Shown: positions 1 through 8,747 of the stretch, piece by piece
Layout: every line of letters begins with the position of its first letter
How positions within the stretch are numbered: position 1 is the first letter of the stretch
Origin: JAFKKF01 sp035651055
Lineage (GTDB): Bacteria > Pseudomonadota > Alphaproteobacteria > Rhizobiales > Kaistiaceae
Assembly: GCA_035651055.1 (NCBI GenBank)
Contig: DASRGK010000120.1
Location: 1 to 60,191 of the forward strand
Length of the DNA: 60,191 bases
Reading direction: 5' to 3'
Notes under the pieces: model-generated
Told to the model about the DNA's origin: nothing
Database searches by the model: none
The model's input: only the letters and a program-made list of their open reading frames with translations
Translations under genes and position numbers: made by a program

Positions 1-559
1 TGACCTGGTGGACGATTCCCGTCGACGGCGGGACGACGGAGAAGTTCTCGAAGGCGCGCTGCCCCCAGCGGAGGAACTCATAGCGCTCCATGTTGCGGGC
101 ATATTCGAGGTCGACATTCTCGGTGAACGCCTTGGGGCTCGCGAAATGATCGACCATCACCGAATGGTCGATGACGAGGTCGACCGGGACCAGCGGGTTG
201 ATGCGCTCCGGGTCGCCGCCGAGCGCGGTCATGGCGTCGCGCATCGCCGCGAGGTCGACGACGGCGGGGACGCCGGTGAAGTCCTGCATCAGGACGCGCG
301 CCGGGCGGAACGCGATCTCGCGCTCGCCCCGGTCGCCGACGAGCCGGGCGGCCATCGCCTTGATGTCTTCGGTACGGACCGAGCGCTCGTCCTCGAAGCG
401 GAGCAGGTTCTCGAGGAGCACCTTCAGCGAAAAGGGCAGGCGCGAGATATGCGCAAGGCCGTTCTTCTCTGCTTCCGGGAGGCTGTAATAGTCATAGGCC
501 TTGCGGCCGACCTGAAGCGTGCCGCGTGATTTGAAGCTGTCGAGCGAGGACGAAGCCAA
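1..559 (-). CDS. acnA: Aconitate hydratase A, N-terminal part (cut by window edge)
   Basis: Encodes the first 186 residues of a monomeric cytosolic aconitase, the TCA enzyme that isomerises citrate to isocitrate on a 4Fe-4S cluster. The visible N-terminus reads MASSSLDSFKSRGTLQVG and continues with the family blocks YYSLPEAEK, SLKVLLENLLRFED, VLMQDFTGVPAVVDLAAMRDAM and PVDLVIDHSVMVD. The cluster cysteines lie beyond the left edge. I choose a TTG start at 557-559 because CAGGAG lies about ten bases upstream, and the protein then begins exactly where the family does; no ATG fits. The gene is divergent from ccmA. Identity is secure; the start codon is an inference. Confidence 0.93.
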   Translation of the reverse strand, partial: MASSSLDSFKSRGTLQVGRKAYDYYSLPEAEKNGLAHISRLPFSLKVLLENLLRFEDERSVRTEDIKAMAARLVGDRGEREIAFRPARVLMQDFTGVPAVVDLAAMRDAMTALGGDPERINPLVPVDLVIDHSVMVDHFASPKAFTENVDLEYARNMERYEFLRWGQRAFENFSVVPPSTGIVHQV

Positions 560-826
560 AGGAAGAAACTCCTGAAACGGCCTGGCGCGGCGGCCGGAGG
601 AAGGCCGGGTTGGTCCGGCTTCATTCCGGCCGGATTCTGCCCCGGGGAGGCGACGGCGGCGGCCGCGCGCCTTATAGTCCGATTCAATGGCGACATTCCA
701 GAGCGCAGCCGGCCGCGGGTCAGGGCGCTTGGGGGGATCGGTTGTGACCGGAGGAGAGGACGCAAGACCGCCGCCGAGGCGCGCGGAGCCCCGCGCGGCC
801 CGCCCCGGTCAGGACATCGCCGGCTG

Positions 827-1423
827 ATGCGGCTCCTTGCCACCGACCTGGCCGCCATAAGGGGCGGCCGCCGCGTCTTTGCCGGGCTCGCCTTCACGGT
901 TGGCCCCGGCGAACTGCTCGCGGTCACCGGCCCCAACGGGGCCGGGAAATCGACGCTCCTCCGCGTCATTGCGGGCCTGCTTCCGCCGAGCGGCGGCAGC
1001 GTCGGTCTCGACCCGGCGCCGAAGGACGGTCTTGCCGGCCAGGTCCACTATCTCGGCCATCTCGATGCACTGAAGCCGGCGCAGACCGTCGGCGAGAATC
1101 TCGAATTCTGGCGGCGGCTGTGGAGCGGAGGGTCCGTGCTGTCGGCGCTGGAGGCGGTCGGCCTCGGCCACCTCAGGCATCTCTCCGCCGGCATGCTTTC
1201 CGCCGGCCAGCGGCGGCGGGTCGCGATTGCGCGGCTCCTGCTTTCGCCGCGCCCGGTCTGGCTGCTCGATGAGCCGACAGCGGCGCTGGATGCGGCGGGC
1301 GAGGAGATGCTGGGCGGGCTGATCGCGCGCTACCTTTCCTCCGGCGGGATGGTCGTCGCCGCAACCCACCGTCCGCTCCCGGTCGCGGCGGCGGCGACGC
1401 TCGATCTCGGGCGCGCGGCATGA
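827..1423 (+). CDS. ccmA: Cytochrome c maturation ABC transporter, ATP-binding subunit CcmA
   Basis: ATPase of the CcmABCD complex at the inner membrane, which releases holo-CcmE so that haem can be attached to c-type cytochromes. The 198-residue protein has Walker A GPNGAGKST (residues 35-43), the ABC signature LSAGQRR (about 124-130) and Walker B VWLLDEP (about 144-150), the usual length for CcmA. Its stop overlaps the ATG of ccmB (ATGA), so the two are translationally coupled. The 267 bases separating it from divergent acnA hold no recognisable gene; I see no clear promoter there. Confidence 0.96.
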   Translation: MRLLATDLAAIRGGRRVFAGLAFTVGPGELLAVTGPNGAGKSTLLRVIAGLLPPSGGSVGLDPAPKDGLAGQVHYLGHLDALKPAQTVGENLEFWRRLWSGGSVLSALEAVGLGHLRHLSAGMLSAGQRRRVAIARLLLSPRPVWLLDEPTAALDAAGEEMLGGLIARYLSSGGMVVAATHRPLPVAAAATLDLGRAA

Positions 1424-2082
1424 TCCGGGGGGTCGCCGCCATCGCCGCGCAAACCGTTCGCCTTTCCTTTCGGAGCGGCGGCGGCGCCTTCATGGCGCTC
1501 TTCTTCTTCCTCGCGGTGGTCGTGCTGGCGCCGTTCGGCGTCGGGCCGGACATGAAGCTGCTTGCCCGGATCGGTCCGGCAATCCTCTGGATCGGGGCAC
1601 TGCTCGCAACGCTGCTCGCGCTCGACCGCCTGTTCCAGGAGGATCGCGACGACGGCTCGCTCGACCTCCTAGTCCTCTCAGGTCTGCCCTTGGAACTGGT
1701 GGTCCTGGCAAAGAGCCTCGGTCACTGGCTGGCCACCGGCCTGCCGCTCGTCGTCGCCGCCCCGGTTCTCGGCCTGCTCCTCGGGCTCGAGCCCGCCGCG
1801 CTCGGCTGGACGACGCTCTCGCTGCTCCTCGGCACCCCGGCGCTGACGCTGATCGGGACGATCGGGGCGGCACTCATCGCCTCGCTCGGGCGGGGCGGCC
1901 TTCTGGTCGCCGTCCTCGTCCTGCCTTTTGCGATTCCGGTGCTGATTTTCGGCGCGAGCGCCGCATCGGCAGGCGGGGAGGGCGCCGGCACTCCCCTTAT
2001 CCTGCTCGTTTCGGTGACGCTCGCCGGCACAGTGGTCACCGCCTTCGGCGGCGCCGCCGCGCTCCGCGCCGGACTGGACTGA
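1420..2082 (+). CDS. ccmB: Haem exporter membrane subunit CcmB
   Basis: Six-helix integral membrane partner of CcmA in cytochrome c maturation; 220 residues, the normal family length. The N-terminal half has the CcmB pattern LFQEDRDDGSLDLLVLSGLPLE, and strongly hydrophobic segments alternate with short charged loops to the C-terminus. It overlaps ccmA by four bases. Unlike the usual ccmABCDG run, a minus-strand gene follows before ccmC, so ccmB may end its transcript. Confidence 0.95.
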   Translation: MIRGVAAIAAQTVRLSFRSGGGAFMALFFFLAVVVLAPFGVGPDMKLLARIGPAILWIGALLATLLALDRLFQEDRDDGSLDLLVLSGLPLELVVLAKSLGHWLATGLPLVVAAPVLGLLLGLEPAALGWTTLSLLLGTPALTLIGTIGAALIASLGRGGLLVAVLVLPFAIPVLIFGASAASAGGEGAGTPLILLVSVTLAGTVVTAFGGAAALRAGLD

Positions 2083-2097
2083 TCTGGAGCCGGGTGC

Positions 2098-2445
2098 CTA
2101 TTGGCACTTCACCAGCGTGTCGGTCGAGCCGGCATCGTTGGTGAAAACCAGCTTGTCGCCATCAACGGCGATGCTGACCTCGGGCATCGTCGTGTCGCCC
2201 GACTTGCCGGAGAGCCTGCCGCCGTTGATCTGGTAGGTGCCGTTGCGGTCGTCGGCGGCGTTGCCGGTACCGCCGCCCGAGACAAAGGTGCCGTCGGCGT
2301 TGAAGGTGAGCGCGGCTCCGTTCGGGCAGGCGGACGTGTCGCCCCACTTGCCGACGATCTGGGTCTTCAGCTCGTCATCGGTCGCGGCAAAGGCGGCCGC
2401 CGAGCTGGCGATCAGGAGGGCGAGGGTCAGGGTACGGGCGATCAT
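2098..2445 (-). CDS. Small secreted protein of unknown function
   Basis: A 115-residue protein with a clear Sec signal peptide (MIARTLTLALLIASSAAAFA, cleavage predicted after AFA near residue 21). The mature part contains KWGDTSACPNGAALTFNADGTFVSGGG followed by a repeated beta-like pattern (GTYQINGGRLSGKSGD, VDGDKLVFTND) and ends in CQ; the two cysteines could form a disulfide. This resembles small lipocalin-like proteins of the 'W-G, then threonine-rich strands' type, but I cannot name a family. It lies on the opposite strand between ccmB and ccmC, an unusual place, and converges on ccmB with only 15 bases between the stops. Confidence 0.75.
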   Translation of the reverse strand: MIARTLTLALLIASSAAAFAATDDELKTQIVGKWGDTSACPNGAALTFNADGTFVSGGGTGNAADDRNGTYQINGGRLSGKSGDTTMPEVSIAVDGDKLVFTNDAGSTDTLVKCQ

Positions 2446-2586
2446 GGGCGTCGAATTCCTTGGGTTGGCGAAGCTACCTGCGCTTCGCTTGCAGGTGGGA
2501 CGAGTGAACTAGCACGGAAGCTCGGGATGCAGTAGTGCCGCATACCATTGCCGCTCGGCGGTCGGCTCACTACAACACGCTCCCAA

Positions 2587-3312
2587 ATGGGCATTTCCGA
2601 CCTGGCCAACCCGACGCGCTTCCTTGCCTTTTCGGGGCGGGTTCTGCCGTTTCTATGGGGCGTTTCCGTGGCAGGCCTGGCGGCAGGCCTGTACCTGGCC
2701 TTTTTCGTCGCGCCGCCCGACTATCTGCAGGGCGAGATGGTGCGGGTCATGTACATTCACGTGCCGCTCGCATGGCTGTCGATGGCCGCCTACGGACTCA
2801 TGGCCCTGGCAAGCCTCGGCGTTCTGGTCTGGCGGCATCCGCTTGCCGACGTGGCGGCAAAGGCGGCGACGCCGATCGGGGCCGCCTTCACGCTGCTTGC
2901 CCTCGTCACCGGTTCGATCTGGGGCCGGCCGACCTGGGGGGCATGGTGGGTATGGGACGCGCGGCTCACCTCCGTCCTCATCCTGTTCCTCCTCTACCTC
3001 GGGCTGATCGCGCTCCGCCGCGCGGTCGAAGATCCCGGGCGCGCCGCGCGGGCGGCGGCGGTGCTCACGCTCATCGGTACCGTCAATCTGCCGATCATCA
3101 AGTTCTCGGTCGACTGGTGGAATTCGCAGCACCAGGGGGAGAGCATCTTCCGCGCCGGCGGGCCGACGATCTATTCCGGCATGCTCTGGCCGCTCTTCAT
3201 CATGGTGATCGCCATGACGCTCCTCTTCGCCGCGCTTCTCCTCATGGCGATGCGGAACGAGATTCTCAGGCGGCGCGTGCGCACGCTCGAACTCGCCGCG
3301 GCAGCCGGCTGA
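2587..3312 (+). CDS. ccmC: Haem exporter protein CcmC
   Basis: Six-helix membrane protein that presents haem to the chaperone CcmE in the periplasm. The tryptophan-rich haem-handling motif WGRPTWGAWWVWDARLTS is at about residues 112-129, with periplasmic His58 (MYIHVP) and a second histidine in NSQHQGES as family ligands. I start at the ATG at 2587 (MGISDLANPTRFLAF, 241 aa); the frame is open 39 bases further upstream, but that extension is not family-like. ccmD follows after three bases. Confidence 0.96.
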   Translation: MGISDLANPTRFLAFSGRVLPFLWGVSVAGLAAGLYLAFFVAPPDYLQGEMVRVMYIHVPLAWLSMAAYGLMALASLGVLVWRHPLADVAAKAATPIGAAFTLLALVTGSIWGRPTWGAWWVWDARLTSVLILFLLYLGLIALRRAVEDPGRAARAAAVLTLIGTVNLPIIKFSVDWWNSQHQGESIFRAGGPTIYSGMLWPLFIMVIAMTLLFAALLLMAMRNEILRRRVRTLELAAAAG

Positions 3313-3315
3313 ACG

Positions 3316-3486
3316 ATGGAAAGCCTGCCGCACGGCGACTTCATCTTCGCCGCCTATTGCGTGACGGTTCTCGTGATCGCCGGCGTCATCCTGTGGGTTG
3401 TCCTCGACGGCCGGTGGCAGCGCCGGCGCCTCGCCGAGCTTGACGCTCAGGGCATCCGCCGGCGTTCTGCGGGCAAGTCATCGTGA
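3316..3486 (+). CDS. ccmD: Haem exporter protein CcmD
   Basis: A 56-residue single-span membrane protein needed to release haem-loaded CcmE from CcmABC. It shows the family layout: a short start (MESLPHGDFIFAAY), one hydrophobic helix (VTVLVIAGVILWVVL) and a basic cytoplasmic tail (DGRWQRRRLAELDAQGIRRRS). It starts three bases after the ccmC stop and its TGA overlaps the GTG start of ccmG, which supports it as a true gene despite its size. Confidence 0.93.
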   Translation: MESLPHGDFIFAAYCVTVLVIAGVILWVVLDGRWQRRRLAELDAQGIRRRSAGKSS

Positions 3487-4061
3487 CGAGCGCCCCGCCC
3501 CAATCGGCGCCCGTCCGGCCGCGCCGCCGGCTGGTGCTCCTGCTCCCGCTCGCTGTCTTCGCCGCGCTCGCCGCCGTCTTTCTCGCCCGTCTGGAATCGG
3601 GAACGGATTCCGAGTTCATTCCGTCGGTGCTCATCGGCAAACCGGCGCCAGACTTCGTGCTACCGGGGCTCGAACCGGGCCAATCCGGGCTCTCGCGGGC
3701 CGACCTTCTCGGCAAGGTGACGCTGGTCAACATCTTCGCCTCATGGTGCGGCCCCTGCCGGGACGAACACCCGCAACTTCAGGCACTTAGCGGAGATCCG
3801 GGCTTCCGCCTGGTCGGCATCAACTACAAGGACAATGCCGCCAATGCCCGCCGGTTTCTCGGCGAACTGGGCAATCCCTATTCGGCCATCGGCGCCGACC
3901 CTTCCGGCCGCGCGTCCATCGACTGGGGCGTCTACGGCGTGCCTGAGACTTTTCTCGTCGGTCCGGACGGCGTCATCCGCCAGAAATTCGTCGGGCCGAT
4001 TTCAGCGGAAGCCTTGGAAAAAGCCGTAAGACCAGCGGTCGAGGAAGCGCTGAAGCGCTGA
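3483..4061 (+). CDS. ccmG: Periplasmic thiol:disulfide oxidoreductase CcmG/DsbE
   Basis: Membrane-anchored thioredoxin-like protein that reduces the apocytochrome CXXCH cysteines before haem ligation. The 192-residue protein has an N-terminal anchor (RRRLVLLLPLAVFAALAAVFLA), the DsbE entry motif LIGKPAPDFVLPGL, and the active site WCGPC (Cys89 and Cys92); GVPETFLVGPDGVI is the conserved cis-proline region. It begins at a GTG overlapping the ccmD stop (GTGA) and ends the plus-strand ccm run. Genes ccmE, ccmF and ccmH are not in this window. Confidence 0.95.
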   Translation: MTSAPPQSAPVRPRRRLVLLLPLAVFAALAAVFLARLESGTDSEFIPSVLIGKPAPDFVLPGLEPGQSGLSRADLLGKVTLVNIFASWCGPCRDEHPQLQALSGDPGFRLVGINYKDNAANARRFLGELGNPYSAIGADPSGRASIDWGVYGVPETFLVGPDGVIRQKFVGPISAEALEKAVRPAVEEALKR

Positions 4062-4065
4062 CCCG

Positions 4066-4704
4066 TCAGGCGGTCGTCTCTTCCTTCACTTGGTACCGGT
4101 TGATCAGCGGCAGCTGAGTGAGCGTGAAGACGAAGGTCAGCGGCGCGATCCCGAAGACCTTGAAGTCGACCCAGGTGTCGGTGGGCACCGAGCGCCAGAC
4201 GACCTCGTTGAGAACGGCGAGCGCCAGGAAGAACAAGCCCCAGCGGAAGGTCAGCTTCCGCCAGCCCTCTTCGGTCAGCTTGAATACTGCGTCGAAGACA
4301 TAGCCGAGGAGCGGCTTGCCGAAAGCGAGGCCGCCGAGCAGGATCCCGCCGAACAGGGCGTTGATAATTGTCACCTTCAGCTTGATGAAGGTGTCGTCCT
4401 GCAGCCAAAGCGTCAGTCCGCCGAAGATGACGACGACGATGCCGGTGATGAACGGCATGATCGGCAGCGTGCGGGTGATCGCGAGCGACACCGCCAGCGC
4501 GATCAGCGTGGCGACGATGAAGGCGGCGGTGGCGAAGAAGATCGGACCGCCCAGCGACGCGATCCATGGAAGCTGCGCGGCCAGCGACTCGCCGCGTGCA
4601 TTGGCGAGAAAGAAGATGCCGAGCGGCCCCAGTTCGAGGAGAAGCTTGAGGAGCGGATTGATCGGCTTGCGCGCCGGTGAGTTGGGTTCGGCTTCGAAGG
4701 TCAT
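4066..4704 (-). CDS. ispZ: Intracellular septation protein A family (YciB/IspZ)
   Basis: Inner-membrane protein of the YciB/IspA/IspZ family linked to cell-envelope and septation functions. With the ATG at 4702-4704 it is 212 residues: MTFEAEPNSPARKPINPLLKLLLELGPLGIFFLANARGE, then five or six hydrophobic segments with the family blocks GGLTLWLQDDTFIKLKVTIINALFG, LTEEGWRKLTFRWGLFFLALAVLNE and DTWVDFKVFG. The frame remains open upstream into the end of ftsY, but that part is ftsY in another frame. It starts ten bases after ftsY, so it is probably last in the dapF-mtaB-ftsY-ispZ operon, and it converges on ccmG. Confidence 0.93.
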   Translation of the reverse strand: MTFEAEPNSPARKPINPLLKLLLELGPLGIFFLANARGESLAAQLPWIASLGGPIFFATAAFIVATLIALAVSLAITRTLPIMPFITGIVVVIFGGLTLWLQDDTFIKLKVTIINALFGGILLGGLAFGKPLLGYVFDAVFKLTEEGWRKLTFRWGLFFLALAVLNEVVWRSVPTDTWVDFKVFGIAPLTFVFTLTQLPLINRYQVKEETTA

Positions 4705-4714
4705 GTTGCGCAAT

Positions 4715-5743
4715 CTAGTCCGCCGGGGCGATGCCGGCCAGCGCCGCGGCGAAATCGCGCGCGGCGAACGGTTCGAGGTCGTCGATTCCTTCGCCGACCC
4801 CGATGAAATGGACCGGCAGGCCATACTTGCCGGCGATTGCGACGAGAATGCCGCCGCGGGCGGTGCCGTCGAGCTTGGTCATCACGAGACCGGTCACGCC
4901 GGCGCGCTTGCCGAAAATCTCGACCTGCGACAGCGCATTCTGGCCGGTGGTCGCGTCGAGGGTGAGAAGCACGCTGTGCGGGGCGGTGGGGTCGACCTTC
5001 CGCATGACGCGCACGATCTTCTCCAGTTCTGCCATCAGCTCGTCCCGGTTCTGGAGACGCCCCGCCGTGTCGATGAGGACGACGTCGGCGCCGCTTTGGC
5101 GCGCTTCGGTGAGCGCCTCGAAGGCCAGGCTCGCTGCGTCGGAGCCGGGAGCGCGGGCGATCACCTTCGCCCCCGAGCGTTCACCCCAGATCTTGAGCTG
5201 ATCGATCGCCGCGGCCCGGAACGTGTCGCCGGCCGCCAGTACCACCCTGCGTCCCTCGACTTTGAGTTTGGCGGCGAGCTTGCCGATGGTGGTGGTCTTG
5301 CCGGTGCCGTTGACGCCGACGACGAGGATCACATGCGGCTTTTTCGACTGGTCGAGCAACAGGGGCTTCGCGACCGGCGCCAGCACCCGTTCGATTTCGC
5401 CGGCGAGCACCGACTTGATCTCCTCCTCGGAGATTTCCTTGTCGAAGCGGTCGGCGCGCAATCTGGCGATGATTGCGGTCGCGACCGCGAGGCCGAGGTC
5501 GGCCTTGACCAGCATGTCTTCGAGATCGTCGAGGGCGGCCGCGTCTAGCTTCCGCTTGGTGACGAGGGCGACGATGCTGGCGGTCAGCGCGCTTGCCGAC
5601 CGCGACAGCCCGCTGGTGAGGCGCTGGAACCAGGTGCGGCGCGTTGCTTCGGTTGCGGGCGATGCCGTCGCTGCCGGCTGAGCTTCGGGCGGCGGCGCGT
5701 CATTGCCGCCAAGGACGCGGCGGAAGAATCCCTTCTCGGCCAT
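4715..5743 (-). CDS. ftsY: Signal recognition particle receptor FtsY
   Basis: SRP-family GTPase that docks the Ffh-ribosome complex at the membrane for co-translational insertion. The 342-residue protein has a short N-terminal region (MAEKGFFRRVLGG, alanine/proline rich) in place of the long acidic A domain of E. coli, then the helical N domain, the P-loop GVNGTGKT (143-150), the DTAGR motif and TKLDGTARGG. It begins one base after the mtaB stop, so it is in the same operon. Its partner Ffh is encoded at 10277-11818. Confidence 0.97.
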   Translation of the reverse strand: MAEKGFFRRVLGGNDAPPPEAQPAATASPATEATRRTWFQRLTSGLSRSASALTASIVALVTKRKLDAAALDDLEDMLVKADLGLAVATAIIARLRADRFDKEISEEEIKSVLAGEIERVLAPVAKPLLLDQSKKPHVILVVGVNGTGKTTTIGKLAAKLKVEGRRVVLAAGDTFRAAAIDQLKIWGERSGAKVIARAPGSDAASLAFEALTEARQSGADVVLIDTAGRLQNRDELMAELEKIVRVMRKVDPTAPHSVLLTLDATTGQNALSQVEIFGKRAGVTGLVMTKLDGTARGGILVAIAGKYGLPVHFIGVGEGIDDLEPFAARDFAAALAGIAPAD

Positions 5744-5744
5744 G

Positions 5745-7010
5745 TCAGGCCGCGAGCCGCAGGGCGCGGAGCGCCCGCGCGGTATGGCCGGTGATCCGCG
5801 CGGTCACGATTTCGCCCGGCGTCCCCTCGATCTCGGTGAGGGTGAAGTGCTCGGTTCGGCCAAGGCCCTTGCCTTCGACGAGCACGCGCCGCGTCGCGCC
5901 TTCTTCTGCCGCGAGATGGTGCGCGTAGGCTCGGCTGCCCGCCTCGCGCAGCCGTCGCGCGCGCTCTTTCACGGTCTTGGGGTCGACCTGCGGCATGCGC
6001 GCGGCTGGCGTGCCTGCGCGTGGCGAGAACGGGAAGACGTGGAGGTGGATCAGGCCGCATTCCTCGACGATCGCCAGCGAATTCTCGAACATTGCGTCGG
6101 TTTCCGTCGGGAATCCGGCGATCAGGTCGGCGCCGAAGACCACGTCGGGCCGCAGGCGGCGGACCTCCTCGGTGAAACGGATCGCGTCGGCGCGAAGGTG
6201 CCGGCGCTTCATGCGTTTCAGGATCATGTCGTCGCCGGCCTGCAGCGACAAATGCAGGTGCGGCATCAGGCGCTCCTCGCTCCCGATCGCGTCGAGGAGC
6301 GCGGCATCGACCTCGATCGAGTCGATCGAGGAAAGGCGCAGGCGCTGCAATTCCGGCACGTGGCGGAGGATCGTGCGAACGAGGGCGCCGAGGCTCGGCG
6401 CGCCCGGCAGGTCGCGGCCATAGGACGTGATATCCACGCCTGTGATGACCACCTCGGCATAGCCGTTCTCGACGAGCTTGCGGACCTGGTCGACGACGAC
6501 GCCCATCGGCACCGAGCGCGAATTCCCGCGGCCGTAAGGGATGATGCAGAAGGTGCAGCGGTGGTCGCAGCCATTCTGCACTTCGACGAAGGCGCGCGTC
6601 CGACCGTCCAGCCCTTCGACCAGGTGCAGCGCGCTTTCGCGCACCGCCATGATGTCGTTGACCCGCACTTTCTCGGTCGCGCCGATGAAATACGGTGTCG
6701 GCGCAGCGCTATAGGCGGCCGCGGAAAGCTTTTCTTGGTTGCCGAGGACGAGGTCGACCTCTGGCATTTCGGCAAAGGCCCGCGGATCGGTCTGCGCTGC
6801 ACAGCCCGCGACGACGATTGTTGCCTCGGGCCGTTCGCGGCGGGCGCGGCGGATCGCCTGCTTCGCCTGCCGCACCGACTCGGCGGTCACGGCGCAGGTA
6901 TTGACCAGTACGGCGTCGTTGAGGCCGGCCTCGGTGGCGCGCCGGCGCATCACTTCCGATTCGAGCGTATTCAACCGGCAGCCAAAGGTGAGGACGTCGA
7001 GGCCGGCCAT
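5745..7010 (-). CDS. mtaB: tRNA t6A37 methylthiotransferase MtaB
   Basis: Radical-SAM enzyme that converts t6A37 to ms2t6A37 in ANN-decoding tRNAs. The UPF0004 domain supplies Cys11 (TFGCRLN), Cys39 (VNTCAVT) and Cys70 (VAGCAAQ) for one 4Fe-4S cluster; the radical-SAM cysteines are Cys148, Cys152 and Cys155 (NGCDHRCTFCIIPYGRG). The start is set at MAGLDVLTFGCRLNTLES (421 aa) because upstream in-frame sequence overlaps dapF and is not family-like. It lies five bases after dapF and one base before ftsY, a common rhizobial arrangement. Confidence 0.95.
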   Translation of the reverse strand: MAGLDVLTFGCRLNTLESEVMRRRATEAGLNDAVLVNTCAVTAESVRQAKQAIRRARRERPEATIVVAGCAAQTDPRAFAEMPEVDLVLGNQEKLSAAAYSAAPTPYFIGATEKVRVNDIMAVRESALHLVEGLDGRTRAFVEVQNGCDHRCTFCIIPYGRGNSRSVPMGVVVDQVRKLVENGYAEVVITGVDITSYGRDLPGAPSLGALVRTILRHVPELQRLRLSSIDSIEVDAALLDAIGSEERLMPHLHLSLQAGDDMILKRMKRRHLRADAIRFTEEVRRLRPDVVFGADLIAGFPTETDAMFENSLAIVEECGLIHLHVFPFSPRAGTPAARMPQVDPKTVKERARRLREAGSRAYAHHLAAEEGATRRVLVEGKGLGRTEHFTLTEIEGTPGEIVTARITGHTARALRALRLAA

Positions 7011-7015
7011 GGCGG

Positions 7016-7897
7016 TCAGGCCGCGCCCTTCCGCGCGGTCGTCCAGGCAAGCGTCTCGGGGTCGATCACGCCCTCGAATTCCGTCTCTACCGGGCCGGTC
7101 ATCCAGACGTGGTTGTCCTGCCGCCATTCGATGACGAGCGGCCCCCCCGGAAGCGTCACCGTCACGCGATTGTCGGTGAGCTTTTTCCGCATCGCCGCGA
7201 CCGCGCTCGCGCAGGCGGCTGTCCCGCAGGCGCGGGTGAGGCCGGCGCCGCGTTCCCAGGTGCGCACTGTGATCGCGTCGCGCCCGGTCACCTGCGCAAG
7301 CGAAATATTGGCCCGTTCCGGGAAGATCGGGTGGTTCTCAAGGAGCGGCCCGAAGCGCGCCAGGTCATAGGCGTTGACATCGTCGACCCAGAAGATCGCG
7401 TGCGGGTTGCCCATGTTGACCGCCGAGGGCGAGTGCAGGACCGGAGCATCGATCGGGCCGATCTGCAGTTCGATCGCGCGCGTATCGCGGAACTCCTCGG
7501 CGAGCGGAATTTCGTTCCAGGCGAAGCGCGGCACGCCCATGTCGACGGTGATCAGTTCGGGTATCCCTGTATCGAAGGCGCGGAGCAGCCCGGCATTGGT
7601 CTCGATCGTGGCGTTCTTGCGCCCGCTCTCGCCCATCAGCAGCCAGCCGATGCAGCGGGTGGCGTTGCCGCAGGCATTCACCTCGCCGCCATCGCGGTTG
7701 TGGATGCGCATGAACGCGTCGCCGCCGCGCCTCGCCGGCTCGATGGTGATCATCTGGTCGAAGCCAATGCCGCCGGCGTTGCCCAGCGCCCGGATTGCCG
7801 CCGGCGCCAGCTTCACCGGCCCGTGGCGCGCGTCGAAAACGGCGAACTCGTTGCCGAGGCCGTTCATCTTGCGGAAAGGGATCGGGGCGGTGGTCAT
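7016..7897 (-). CDS. dapF: Diaminopimelate epimerase
   Basis: Cofactor-independent epimerase converting LL- to meso-diaminopimelate for lysine and peptidoglycan. Both catalytic cysteines are present: Cys76 in NACGNATRC and Cys224 in RACGTAACAS. The 293-residue length and the start MTTAPIPFRKMNGLGNEFAVFD fit the family. It is first of the minus-strand run dapF-mtaB-ftsY-ispZ. The roughly 210 bases before it, shared with divergent msrB, should hold promoters for both directions. Confidence 0.97.
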   Translation of the reverse strand: MTTAPIPFRKMNGLGNEFAVFDARHGPVKLAPAAIRALGNAGGIGFDQMITIEPARRGGDAFMRIHNRDGGEVNACGNATRCIGWLLMGESGRKNATIETNAGLLRAFDTGIPELITVDMGVPRFAWNEIPLAEEFRDTRAIELQIGPIDAPVLHSPSAVNMGNPHAIFWVDDVNAYDLARFGPLLENHPIFPERANISLAQVTGRDAITVRTWERGAGLTRACGTAACASAVAAMRKKLTDNRVTVTLPGGPLVIEWRQDNHVWMTGPVETEFEGVIDPETLAWTTARKGAA

Positions 7898-8108
7898 CTG
7901 ATCGGGCGCTCAAGCGCGAAACCCGCGACTATATGGCGGAAGCGAAGGCGAATTGCCAGTCGCGGGGCCGCCGGCCTGTCACGCCGCCATCCCGCGCGCG
8001 TGAGGCGCGGATGCGCCCGGGTTCAACCCGAATTGAGGAGCAGTTCAGCCGCCTCCCGATTATATACAGGCCAACGAAATCGAGCCGCCGCACTCCGGGA
8101 GGGGATCA

Positions 8109-8711
8109 ATGGGCTCCAATTACACTTCTCGCCGCGCCTTCCTTCTCTCAACTGCCGCCCTCGCCGGCGGTGCGGGCGCCATTGCGGTCTCCCGCCTGGC
8201 GGGGGCGTCTGAAGGAGAAACCATCGTGAGCAAACCCGGCAACGTCACCATCGAGCGCTTCTCCGACGACGGAAAGAGCCTTGGCAAAGAGACGGTCGCC
8301 AAGGTCATCAAGACCGAGGAAGAGTGGAAGAAGCAGCTCGCCTCGGCCCCGCAGCCGGACCTCACCTTCTATGTCACCCGCCAGGAAGGCACCGAGCGCG
8401 CCTTCACCGGACCGAACTGGGACAATCACTCCGCCGGGCTCTACCGCTGCATCTGCTGCGACAACGCGCTCTACACCAACGAGACCAAATACGATTCCGG
8501 GACGGGCTGGCCGAGCTTCTGGCGCCCGATCGCCAAGGAGAACGTCACCGAGATCAAGGACACCAGCTACGGCATGGTGCGGACGGCGGTCTCCTGCACG
8601 CTCTGCGACGCGCATCTTGGCCATGTCTTCGACGACGGCCCGCAACCGACCGGCCTCCGCTACTGCATGGACGGCGTCGCCATGCGCTTCATCCCGTGGC
8701 CGGTGACCTGA
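8109..8711 (+). CDS. msrB: Exported peptide-methionine (R)-S-oxide reductase MsrB
   Basis: Reduces methionine-R-sulfoxide in proteins. The N-terminus has a twin-arginine-type signal (TSRRAFLLSTAALAGGAGAIA), so this copy probably works in the periplasm. The zinc site is Cys114/Cys117 (CICC) and Cys163/Cys166 (CTLC). The resolving region is intact, and the catalytic cysteine is Cys186 in RYCMDGVAMRF, where many MsrB have RYCINSASLRF. GGAGGGG lies eight bases before the ATG. msrA follows after 36 bases, so the two are probably co-transcribed and repair both sulfoxide epimers of exported proteins. Confidence 0.94.
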   Translation: MGSNYTSRRAFLLSTAALAGGAGAIAVSRLAGASEGETIVSKPGNVTIERFSDDGKSLGKETVAKVIKTEEEWKKQLASAPQPDLTFYVTRQEGTERAFTGPNWDNHSAGLYRCICCDNALYTNETKYDSGTGWPSFWRPIAKENVTEIKDTSYGMVRTAVSCTLCDAHLGHVFDDGPQPTGLRYCMDGVAMRFIPWPVT

Positions 8712-8747
8712 GCCGCGCCGCATTCCCGATCTGAAGGAAATCCATCC

